Shown here: in pieces, positions 8,591-17,100 of the stretch | Position numbering within the stretch: position 1 is the first letter of the stretch | Layout: the number at the start of each line of letters is the position of its first letter | IMG/VR virus record: IMGVR_UViG_3300031578_006468 | Span: 1-55,660 of that record | Strand: one strand, 5' to 3' | DNA: 55,660 nt | Origin: a virus | Notes under the pieces: model-generated | What the model saw: the letters and a program-made list of their open reading frames with translations, nothing else | What the model was told of the DNA's origin: nothing | Databases searched by the model: none | Program-made: the position numbers and the translations under genes

Positions 8591-10138
8591 ATGGCTGTTA
8601 CTATTACATCAAAATTTTATCAAGATAGTACGTGGAAAGACATTTCTAAAGTAGTTTTCACAAGTCCTAATATAGATAATCCGGCTACAGCCGGAACAAG
8701 ATCTCATATTTTACCGGGCGAGGGAGATCTGGGCTTGTGGTATGAGGATACGTCTAATATGTACAGAATAGAGCCTTTTCAAGGAGTTACATCTTCAAGT
8801 TACTATAACTATGATATGATGAATCTAACAGAAATAGATCTTAATTCATTATCAACATCAGTAACAGTAACTGGTACTATTTATAACAGAGATATTCTTT
8901 ATGAATATATTAAAGATGGTTTGGGGTATACTGCAACTGGTTATTTACCTTTTGATATGGATGGCCCATCCAGCCCCGTTACTGAAACTCGTGTTAAATT
9001 ACAATATAGTAATGAAGAATCACACTCGAACAGTAAAGGACATTTACCATATATATATGTGGCTGAGATAGTGGCGCCAGGAGCTACTACTGTATCAGTT
9101 TATGATCTTTCTACTACTTTTGCGGTCCTTGATTCCTATAATAAGGCGTGGGTGGTTAATCAGATTGTAGGTGAAGAAGAATGTTATATTGATATAGACT
9201 TTGATAAGTCATATAAAATTACACGAGTATATATGAAGGGGCAATATTCTTATGATATTTCTGGTGGTGTTTATTTCAATAGAAGGTTTTTTGGGCATTA
9301 TAAAATACTTGGTAAGTTGGCTATAGATGATGAGTGGGTTGAAATTTATAGTGGGGCTAATACAACAAGTATAGATACCACCATCTTCTTGACAACAAAC
9401 GACAAATTTTTTAAATATTATAGATTACTTATACTAGACAACACTGGTTTAAGCACATCTTCGCCAGCTTTTAATCAGTCTTACTATGCTCTATCATATC
9501 TTCAATTTTCTATATATGATTACAATGAAATTCCTACTAGAACAAAACCACTATATAACTTCAAAACTAATGGTACTGCAGATATAATTTATATAGACAG
9601 TGTAACTAGTAATGGAGATTATACCTATGATTGTAGTATAGATTCCACCACCGGCTCTGGTATTGTAGCTGTTAGCGGGACACTTTATGGCTGGGGTTCT
9701 TTTACTGGGACTACTGATTATAATACTCAGGATAGTATAGTATTTGAAACAACAGTGGGCGAAGCATATAATTGTAGGTTAACTGCTTGGGACGATGTTA
9801 CTCATAGTACATTACTTAATGAACTGATTCAGGGGGATAAAGTTAGGGTTTCTGCTTTAGCTTTTTGTTGCTCGAATTCTAAATTAGAACCTAATGAAAG
9901 TTTTGATCCTAAACCGATAAACTTTGTCCATGGGCCTGTACAGAATAGAATTTTAAAAGGTAATACTGTAGATGTTACCACTAATCTTTATTATGGTGAT
10001 TTTGATATGGTTTACAGGTATGAGGACGATGTTTATGGTGATTTTTTAATGTTTAAACCTATGCTTTATGGAATGGATGATAGCATATCCTATGGGGTGC
10101 ATGATTATATAATAACTTTCCATTACTCGTACACGTAA
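8591..10138 (+). CDS. Virion protein with F5/8 type C (discoidin)-like domain
   Basis: 515 residues. Residues about 200-315 look like a galactose-binding/discoidin fold: CYIDIDFDKSYKITRVYMKG, then NRRFFGHYKILGK, WVEIYSG, and KYYRLLILDNTG, ending in LSYLQFSIYDYNE. This gives the family's order of edge strand, loop and closing strands. The C-terminal region shares the L-x-A-W-D-D block and the F-x-Y-x-Y-T terminus with the protein at 7415. It is preceded by GGGGGTAATTAAAT. Members of this fold bind carbohydrates or other surface ligands, so a host-surface-binding tail component is plausible. Confidence 0.65.
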   Translation: MAVTITSKFYQDSTWKDISKVVFTSPNIDNPATAGTRSHILPGEGDLGLWYEDTSNMYRIEPFQGVTSSSYYNYDMMNLTEIDLNSLSTSVTVTGTIYNRDILYEYIKDGLGYTATGYLPFDMDGPSSPVTETRVKLQYSNEESHSNSKGHLPYIYVAEIVAPGATTVSVYDLSTTFAVLDSYNKAWVVNQIVGEEECYIDIDFDKSYKITRVYMKGQYSYDISGGVYFNRRFFGHYKILGKLAIDDEWVEIYSGANTTSIDTTIFLTTNDKFFKYYRLLILDNTGLSTSSPAFNQSYYALSYLQFSIYDYNEIPTRTKPLYNFKTNGTADIIYIDSVTSNGDYTYDCSIDSTTGSGIVAVSGTLYGWGSFTGTTDYNTQDSIVFETTVGEAYNCRLTAWDDVTHSTLLNELIQGDKVRVSALAFCCSNSKLEPNESFDPKPINFVHGPVQNRILKGNTVDVTTNLYYGDFDMVYRYEDDVYGDFLMFKPMLYGMDDSISYGVHDYIITFHYSYT

Positions 10139-10215
10139 GATTTGGTGGAAAAACTTAAAAGATGCAGCGACTCTTATTTGATATTAAAATACTATTACTA
10201 AAAAGGATTGTTTTT

Positions 10216-10220
10216 AGGAA
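10216..10220 (+). promoter_or_regulatory. Ribosome binding site deciding the start at 10229
   Basis: AGGAA lies 8 bases before the ATG at 10229. The only Shine-Dalgarno-like bases near the alternative TTG (AGGA at 10204-10207) abut it with no spacer, so the ATG is preferred. Confidence 0.6.
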
Positions 10221-10228
10221 ATTTAACT

Positions 10229-11794
10229 ATGCCTGATGATACAAGTAAGGTTTGGGTAGACGTATCTTTTTCAGAAACTCTTGAAACAAATAGAGACGTA
10301 TTAGTATCTTTAGATCTTGGTTCGGCGGAAAATATTGGAGGATACTCCATACCAGTTATATATATTGCTGAGGAAGTTGAATATGACGAATATGATGTAG
10401 AGGTAGAATATTATCAAGAAACTTATGCGATTAATGAACTTAAAATTGTACCAAATGAATATTTTTATTTTCCTCCGCCCTTAAATGATGCTGTTATAAC
10501 GTCACTAGTAGAACTCAGTCTTGGAGACGATACTATAAGTGGAACCAACAATACAACTGCAGTTTATGAGACTGGTTATAGTTCCATTTCAGGCTCTATT
10601 GATAGTAGTGTGACTTTTATAGGTGGAAACAACTTTCCGGGTTTTTATGAAACCCCTGTTTACTTTTGGAATCAGCCCCCAGCTAGCGGAATATTAGAGT
10701 ATTGGGTAAACCATACTAACTTTTGTGGTAGTTACAGTAGTGGTCAAACACCAATACCTACACATGAGGCAGAATTAAGTTATTTAGCTCAATATGGCAC
10801 AACAGCCTCTGGTATAACCCCTGCAGCTATAGATATAATAGTTGATATAACCTTTGCTGGATGGGTAGATTGGATTTTTTATGCTGATGTCTATTCAACT
10901 ATTTTACACTTTGATGATTATTTTAATATTGAGGCTAATACTATAATTGGTGGTCTTTTGCCGCTTAACCTGGATGTTACAGCAGCAGCTTTAACTGTTA
11001 GTGGAACTACTTGTGACCTTTATTGTACTTTATTAAGTAATGATTATATAGATGCTGAAATGGAAGTAATTCCTGGCGGAATTGGGTATATAAGAAATGA
11101 TGTTTATTCGGCGTTAGAAAAAGTTGTGGGTATAGCTTTAAATGTGGATTTATACTCATTAAAAATCTCAAACTTTTCTTTAGATGAGGGAGAATATACA
11201 ACAGCGTCTGGATTTATATCAGTAGATATTACTGATGATGAATGCCCTGTCTCTACATCAGGAACATACTTTATGGTGGATGACCAACAAGTACCAGTAA
11301 CTTTTTCACCAATATCCGATGGTTATAGAATGTTTTATAACCCTGACGATGATTTTTCTTCTATAGAGGGGCCAGCTATTTTTACTGTCCATGCTGAGAA
11401 TACGTGTGATAAATATTTAGAGGTAGATTACTATTTAACTTTTGGATATTTAGTTGAATATTTTAATCATCCTGGTTTGAATACCAACATAGATTATGGG
11501 TTTAATAATAAAGTAGTTGTTAGAGTAACTGCTGAAGACTACGCAAGTTGCCCACAACTAAGTTCTTTAGCATGGGATTTTGAAAGTAAAGAATTATATA
11601 ATAATGATTTAAGTGCTAGCATAAATGGTAGATTCCATGCTTATGACTATGAAGAATTAAATGCTAGTATAAGTCCAATAAGTACGGCGTATTTTTATGG
11701 TAAGGAGATCAGTGTAGTAGTTAATGCTAAAGATTTTGCTGGTAATCAGATGGAGCCTTTAGTCTTGGTTTACAGAATTGAAAATAAACCATAA
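10229..11794 (+). CDS. Virion protein with C-terminal Ig-like domains
   Basis: 521 residues from the ATG at 10229. An upstream in-frame TTG at 10208 would add seven residues, but AGGAA at 10216-10220 is spaced 8 bases from the ATG, which decides the start. The N-terminal part is acidic (EEVEYDEYDVEVEYYQE). Residues about 320-521 show Ig-like strand patterns, including SLKISNFSLDEGEY, DQQVPVTFSPISDGYRM and a final ISVVVNAKDFAGNQ, close to the C-terminal Ig-like region of the 921-residue protein. It also holds two short DLSASING/ELNASISP units resembling the repeats of the protein at 39749. A tail or fibre protein is inferred. Confidence 0.6.
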   Translation: MPDDTSKVWVDVSFSETLETNRDVLVSLDLGSAENIGGYSIPVIYIAEEVEYDEYDVEVEYYQETYAINELKIVPNEYFYFPPPLNDAVITSLVELSLGDDTISGTNNTTAVYETGYSSISGSIDSSVTFIGGNNFPGFYETPVYFWNQPPASGILEYWVNHTNFCGSYSSGQTPIPTHEAELSYLAQYGTTASGITPAAIDIIVDITFAGWVDWIFYADVYSTILHFDDYFNIEANTIIGGLLPLNLDVTAAALTVSGTTCDLYCTLLSNDYIDAEMEVIPGGIGYIRNDVYSALEKVVGIALNVDLYSLKISNFSLDEGEYTTASGFISVDITDDECPVSTSGTYFMVDDQQVPVTFSPISDGYRMFYNPDDDFSSIEGPAIFTVHAENTCDKYLEVDYYLTFGYLVEYFNHPGLNTNIDYGFNNKVVVRVTAEDYASCPQLSSLAWDFESKELYNNDLSASINGRFHAYDYEELNASISPISTAYFYGKEISVVVNAKDFAGNQMEPLVLVYRIENKP

Positions 11795-11846
11795 TTTTAG
11801 TTACTTTATCTAACCTTATAATTGGTAGTGAGACTTATATTATTTG

Positions 11847-11865
11847 TTGCCCTAAGGCCGGGCAA
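11847..11865 (+). terminator. Stem-loop between virion genes (weak terminator or RNA-processing hairpin)
   Basis: A perfect 6-bp stem TTGCCC/GGGCAA closes a 7-base loop in the 130-base gap before the gene at 11925. Only three T follow (TTTAAC), so efficient intrinsic termination is doubtful. The hairpin could instead stabilise the downstream transcript or be a processing site. Confidence 0.35.
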
Positions 11866-11866
11866 T

Positions 11867-11894
11867 TTAACAAAAATATTAGCACAAGTATTGT
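11867..11894 (+). promoter_or_regulatory. Possible weak promoter upstream of the 523-residue virion protein
   Basis: TTAACA (11867-11872), a 16-base spacer and TATTGT (11889-11894) match the sigma70 hexamers at 5/6 and 4/6 positions. It lies just after the stem-loop and about 30 bases before the start codon, in one of the larger gaps of the virion region. Such matches arise easily in AT-rich DNA, so this is a tentative call. Confidence 0.25.
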
Positions 11895-11924
11895 TTTAAA
11901 ACGATATTAAGGAGGAATAAATAT

Positions 11925-13496
11925 ATGTGTGCAGCAATTACTAGATGGGTGGAGTATTCTGTAGATGCTTCTGGAACTGCAGGAACTGGTGGTGGAGTTC
12001 AAGAGGGCGTTGGAATACAAGGATATTCTCTGGCCACAGGAGCAACCGATAAAGATTTATTTAGTATAGGAGCTGGCAATAATAGGCTTTATGTCAGTAT
12101 GGATGGGGATTCGGGTTATGTTACTTTGGTCAGTGGTACTAATATGGACCCACGTTATGTAGCTAAAGATATATCTGAAAAATTACATAATTTAGGAAAA
12201 AATGACCCTTCGTATGACCAAGCACAATGTATATGGGAAAATAATAAATTAAAACTATATTCAGGCAGTCTAGGGTCTAGTTCATCATCTACTGTCGTTA
12301 GTGGTTCTAATACTGCCCATATAGAATTGGGTTGGGGAACAAAAACTGATGTTGGTGGTTCCAATAATAACCCAGCAACAAGTACTTTAAATCAGTATAA
12401 TGGTGGGGTTACAGTTTCTGGGGTCTACAATGGGTTTTTTGATGAAGTTTATACTATAGTGGTATGTAATAGTTGGACCATAAACACACCAGTAAAAGGT
12501 GGTTCTAACTCTTATACAGGTACCACAAGTGCAGGTGGAATTTATAACCACGCCTCGAGCATAACATATACTATAAACGTAGATACCACTAATGGTACTA
12601 CAATGGGCGGCGGAACTGGTAATGTTCCTAAAATATCTTGGACTTCTACTGGGAATGCCGATAATAGTAGTGCTGATGTGGAGCTTTTATATCCGAACTA
12701 TTGGTATAAGCTAGGAACTAAAGGGGCTATGATAAAATTTTCTGATGCTGTGTTTAATCATTGCCCGCCGGGAACTCCTGCTTGGACTGTGGCGTGTAGC
12801 TATCCACAATATACACATGGTACAAACACACAAGGTGCAGCTGGAGATGCTCAGTATATTTGGGGAAGCTCTAGGGGAGATGATTCTGGAAATAACCCAG
12901 TAACTACTAGTGAAGACGCGCTTACACAGCTTGGCAGCAGAGGTTTATATATAAAATTTACTGGGGATAATAACTTTAAGGCCGGCGATCAATTTAAAGT
13001 TATATGTACACCACCACAACCAAAATCTTATGATGTTACTAATATAAATTATGGGAATGTTACGGTTTCTACTGAGTCACCAGTTAAAGTTGTAATGTTT
13101 GAAATTTCTTCAGGCGCGGTTGAAATGAGTACTGTAAAGTTTGGACTACAAAGTCATGGTACTTTTCAACATCATTATGCGAATAACAGTGACACTAATT
13201 TTAGATTTGGTACCGTAGGTCCAGGCCAACCAAGTGGTTCATCACCATTAGATGGTAGAGAGTGGCGTGTTGATACAGTAGCTGCAGATATAGATAGTGA
13301 TACCCCACCAAGTTACTTTTATGGTACTAAGGCTAATTTAGCTGTAGTTGCAGATGCTGATGATAGTGAATCTATTGGGGCAAGTAGTTTTATGGGTATG
13401 GTATCTGATCCTATATTTTTAAATGTTAAATTAGGGGCTTCGGAAGTAGGAGCTAATAGTACAATTAATTATCGTATATTTTTTGACTACTCGTAA
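11925..13496 (+). CDS. Putative major tail/fibre-type virion protein
   Basis: 523 residues, very rich in Gly, Ser, Thr and Asn, preceded by AAGGAGG and by its own hairpin and possible promoter, consistent with strong expression. Residues about 43-138 share a domain with the protein at 831 (NRLYVSMD, SGYVTLVSG, RYVAKDISEKL, LYSGSL). The remainder is low-charge beta structure with several Gly-rich turns (MGGGTGN, STGNADNSS). The C-terminus, FFDYS, resembles the aromatic ends of the proteins at 7415 and 8591. It could be a tail-tube, decoration or fibre protein; the sequence alone does not discriminate. Confidence 0.55.
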   Translation: MCAAITRWVEYSVDASGTAGTGGGVQEGVGIQGYSLATGATDKDLFSIGAGNNRLYVSMDGDSGYVTLVSGTNMDPRYVAKDISEKLHNLGKNDPSYDQAQCIWENNKLKLYSGSLGSSSSSTVVSGSNTAHIELGWGTKTDVGGSNNNPATSTLNQYNGGVTVSGVYNGFFDEVYTIVVCNSWTINTPVKGGSNSYTGTTSAGGIYNHASSITYTINVDTTNGTTMGGGTGNVPKISWTSTGNADNSSADVELLYPNYWYKLGTKGAMIKFSDAVFNHCPPGTPAWTVACSYPQYTHGTNTQGAAGDAQYIWGSSRGDDSGNNPVTTSEDALTQLGSRGLYIKFTGDNNFKAGDQFKVICTPPQPKSYDVTNINYGNVTVSTESPVKVVMFEISSGAVEMSTVKFGLQSHGTFQHHYANNSDTNFRFGTVGPGQPSGSSPLDGREWRVDTVAADIDSDTPPSYFYGTKANLAVVADADDSESIGASSFMGMVSDPIFLNVKLGASEVGANSTINYRIFFDYS

Positions 13497-13572
13497 TAAT
13501 ATCAATAAGCTATATATTAAAACAAATTCTATATTCGATAATTAACTAATAGGAAAAGGGAGGACATAAGTC

Positions 13573-13788
13573 ATGCCACTATATGATCTAGTATGTAGCT
13601 GTGGCTACTCAAAGGAACAGGTATTAAAACTAAATGAAAAGGAGCCGATGTGCGACAAGTGCGGTCTTAAAATGGTTAAGGCTATGTCTACACCGGCTTT
13701 TATTTTAAAAGGTGCTGGCTGGTCAAAGGATAATTATGGTTTAAAGTCCAGTCCAAAAAAGAGTGGAGGTAATAAAAATGGTGCGTAG
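13573..13788 (+). CDS. FmdB-family zinc-ribbon protein
   Basis: 71 residues with the classic FmdB-like zinc-ribbon layout: MPLYDLVCSCG at the start (C8, C10), a second pair C27-x2-C30, then the family's conserved tail STPAFILKGAGW followed by a short basic, Gly-rich end. The family is annotated as putative regulatory proteins; its biochemical role is not settled, though the zinc site is clear. Start and RBS (GGGAGG) are unambiguous. The last 11 bases overlap the next gene. Placement inside a virion cluster may mean a role in late-gene control or in assembly, which is inference. Confidence 0.8.
   Translation: MPLYDLVCSCGYSKEQVLKLNEKEPMCDKCGLKMVKAMSTPAFILKGAGWSKDNYGLKSSPKKSGGNKNGA
13765..13769 (+). 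promoter_or_regulatory. Ribosome binding site inside the FmdB-like gene
   Basis: GGAGG is spaced 8 bases from the ATG at 13778. This favours that ATG over the in-frame GTG at 13763, which has no upstream purine-rich site. Confidence 0.65.
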
Positions 13789-14098
13789 AGATTTTAGAGG
13801 GTGGGAAGTTTACTATGCAGATGGAACAACTATTAATGAAGATCAAGCAGATTGGAATACCATATCTAAACAGGGTATAGCACGACTGGTGCTTCATTAT
13901 GACGGCCGCCAGTGGCATTTGGACGACAAGCCTGAGTATATTCAAAAGAAACAAGCCTCTGTTATTTCTAGCATACCTAATAGCTTTAGAATAGAATCTA
14001 GAAGTATAGGTTATTACGATGGTGTAGACAAAGTAATGTATACTGTAGATGAACATACTGGAAGAATGAAGGTTGAGGTTAAAAGTTCTAATAACTAA
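13778..14098 (+). CDS. Hypothetical protein overlapping the FmdB-like gene
   Basis: 106 residues, beginning MVRRDFRGWEVYYADG at the ATG chosen from the GGAGG at 13765-13769. It overlaps the upstream gene by 11 bases in another frame. The pattern W-E-V-Y-Y-A-D-G-T, then LVLHYDGRQWHLDDKPEYI and a closing IGYYDGVDKVMYTVDEHTG suggests a small beta-sheet protein of two similar halves. No family is recognised. Composition is normal for a soluble protein rather than a fibre. Tight coupling to the zinc-ribbon gene suggests joint expression. Confidence 0.6.
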   Translation: MVRRDFRGWEVYYADGTTINEDQADWNTISKQGIARLVLHYDGRQWHLDDKPEYIQKKQASVISSIPNSFRIESRSIGYYDGVDKVMYTVDEHTGRMKVEVKSSNN

Positions 14099-14120
14099 TA
14101 GGAGCCTATAATATTAAATA

Positions 14121-17100
14121 ATGGCCATTAATGTCGCTGATCTAATAAAAGAGTGGTGGAATAAGTATCAACCAGATCCAAGAGCCAACTACGATCTAGT
14201 TGTATCTACTACTAGAGAACAACTTGATACGGAAGGTATTATTAAGTACCCAGGTGGAGTAACTCAAAAAGTAACTAACTCTAACCTTCAAACTGGGGCT
14301 TGTCAATATTGGGTCAAGGGTTTGCCGGCTGTATGTACTAACTGGAATGGTCAGACGCTTATTTGTACAGCTGAATTTACTGATATAGTAGATAAACCTT
14401 CTGGATATGGATTAGGTAAATGTGACATGTTAGGCCGCCGCGACTGGTGTTCTAAATATACAGCTGCGGCTCCTGAAAATCTAGAAGAGTTTGTTTGTGT
14501 TGCTCCTTGTATAGAAAAAAGTGGTTTGGGTAGGCAAGAAGAAAATGAATTTGGTTCTTTAAGTTATAGGCCATTTTTGCCATCTGAAATAAGGGGGTAT
14601 AACGCAGACGAAGCTGGGGTAGGTAGATGTGATGGTTGGGGTATGGGCCGTTCAGATCAAGGACCTTATCTTTTAGTAGAGGATATATATACAGATAGGC
14701 CTATATGTAGACACTACAGACCACAACAGATGGGTTTTGGGGCAATACAGCCTAGACCTTACCCAGGTTCTACTACTCCAGGAAAACCATTTGATCCTGC
14801 TGTAAATAGGTTACCTACAACGCTTGAAGAACTACACGATGGATCTCCTTCAGACCCCCTTGTTAGGGCTACTATAAGGCTACCACACGCTTTTCAAATT
14901 TATAATTCAAGAGCTATGTATCAAAAATGCGCATATTGGGATGCAGATCTTCCATCTTTTTTTGAAATAGATAAATATGGTGGAGATCCTATAAATGATA
15001 TTATAAATTTGGATGAGGATATTTTTTGCATCTGTACGGAAGGGGAATTATGTGATCCATATAGAAATGTTGCGGAAGTTTGGCCTCCAGGAGTTCCATA
15101 CGTTCTATCTTCAGTTTGGGCTGGATATGGTGGTATAATTTGCAATGGAGCAAAGCCGGAGTGCCCGTGTTATACTGGTAAATGGATATATTGTAATGAT
15201 AACAATATGCGTGATGGTATGCGTGTAACTGCTGATCAAGTTTATGAGTTAAGGTTTTGGGCTTCTAATTGGTCCAGCCAAGATGAGTATGATAATTATT
15301 ATTTGACCAAGCCGGGCCGCACAGAAAATAGCTATGCTGATGAGTCTACTTCTGATATATATACTTTTACTGAGTGGGAAAAGTTTGATGGTACAAATCC
15401 TAATCAAAGTACGATGAGGGGTAAAAAACACCACATGTGTATGCCAGCTCCTCTAAATATGAGATGGTTTGATCCTAGTATTTATATAACTAAAGAGTTA
15501 GTAACTTATCCTAAGATAGGTACAAATACTGGTACAAATGTACAAAACTCGGGGGTTTCTTTTCCAACTTTAGTTAGAGAGCTTGAAGACCCAAAAGATT
15601 TTGTTCCTGACATATTTATAGTATATCCATATATGACAACTGATCCTTGGGATACAGTTGTGTGTGATGATAGTGATAAACCAGATTATTGTTTTCATGA
15701 TTCTAATGTTATGTCTGATACTTATATAACTTTTGCTGGTCATACTACATCAAGTAAAATGGTTTATGTTTTAAACTCAGAGCTGTGTCAATCATTAAAA
15801 GGCAGTAAGGCTAAAGAATATTTTGATTCATATACAAGAGCTACTCAAATACTTGGAACTGTTTGGGCTGATTATAATGAATCTGTAGAAAAACTTTTAG
15901 AAAACTGTATCGAGGAAAATGTAGGTATAGACAAAGTAGTTTCTAATGAAAGCGGTGTGTTTATACTTGATAATGTGGAGCTTAAACCTAATTCTGAGAA
16001 TAGATTCTACGTTATATGCAGATATTTCGAAGATGATTTTCCTTATTATACATTTAGAAAAATTAGAGTTATCGATAGGTATTGGGGAGCTCTTATAACA
16101 CAGACATCGGCTATTCATAGCCGCGGAGACGGAGTTGTATGGGTGGATTCGTTTCCATCTTATTTTTTGCCAGGTGTTGATATCGTAGGAAATGTATCAT
16201 CTACTTTGGGCATAGTTTCGACTGTTTTTTCTACTTACGCTTTGTATGTTTACAGTCTTACAGCAGGTAATAAGGCCTATTATTCTTATTGTATAAATGA
16301 ATATGAAGAGGAAGATAGTGATGTAGTTCATTGGTGTCAGATAGGTCCTACGGGGTATATTTGGGCCGAACTGGATAATATTCAAATATCATATTTATGG
16401 TCTTTAACTATTGTTGATGCATACATGGAACTAAGATCGGGAGACAACACTTCTGTTAATTTATGTGGCTCAACCGATAATAAAGTTCAGTTAACATTAG
16501 TCTTTCCAGAATCGGGCGTATCTGCAGAGGAAGCTTCTATGCAGAGGCTTTCTATACCACCGGATGCTATTATTCTAAAATCAGAAAACCCAATGGCGTT
16601 TTTTAATAGAGATTGGAAGTTAGTGGTTTCTTATAAATATAAAAGACTAGAAACATTCACCAATGAGTTTACAATATGGCCTACTAATATGACTGGCGAT
16701 AATCCATCTAACAATTTTGTAGAATCTCCTTATACTATAGAGCATGAGGAAGATTCTTCTACTTTCTCAATAAATAACGCTGGGGGTATTGCATCTAAAG
16801 GTACAGTGAAGGTTATGGCTTATATAGTTGATGAGGCTGGAAGAGTGCAGACAGCCGCAGCAACTAAAATGTTAATGCAGGGTTGCGAGCTGTTGTGTAG
16901 AAGTGTAGATATACGTTATAAATATTCTGCAGACGCTATAAAATATGATTTAGAGCCGTCTCGCGGATTTTTTACTTGGCGCGGTCCTCCTACTGTCAAT
17001 CAGAGTTCTGGGGATGGGGCTATACATACGTATAAAAATAAATGTGGTGATCACGACTGTAATGATCCATACAATTGTATAGGCCCTGTATGGTTTCCTT

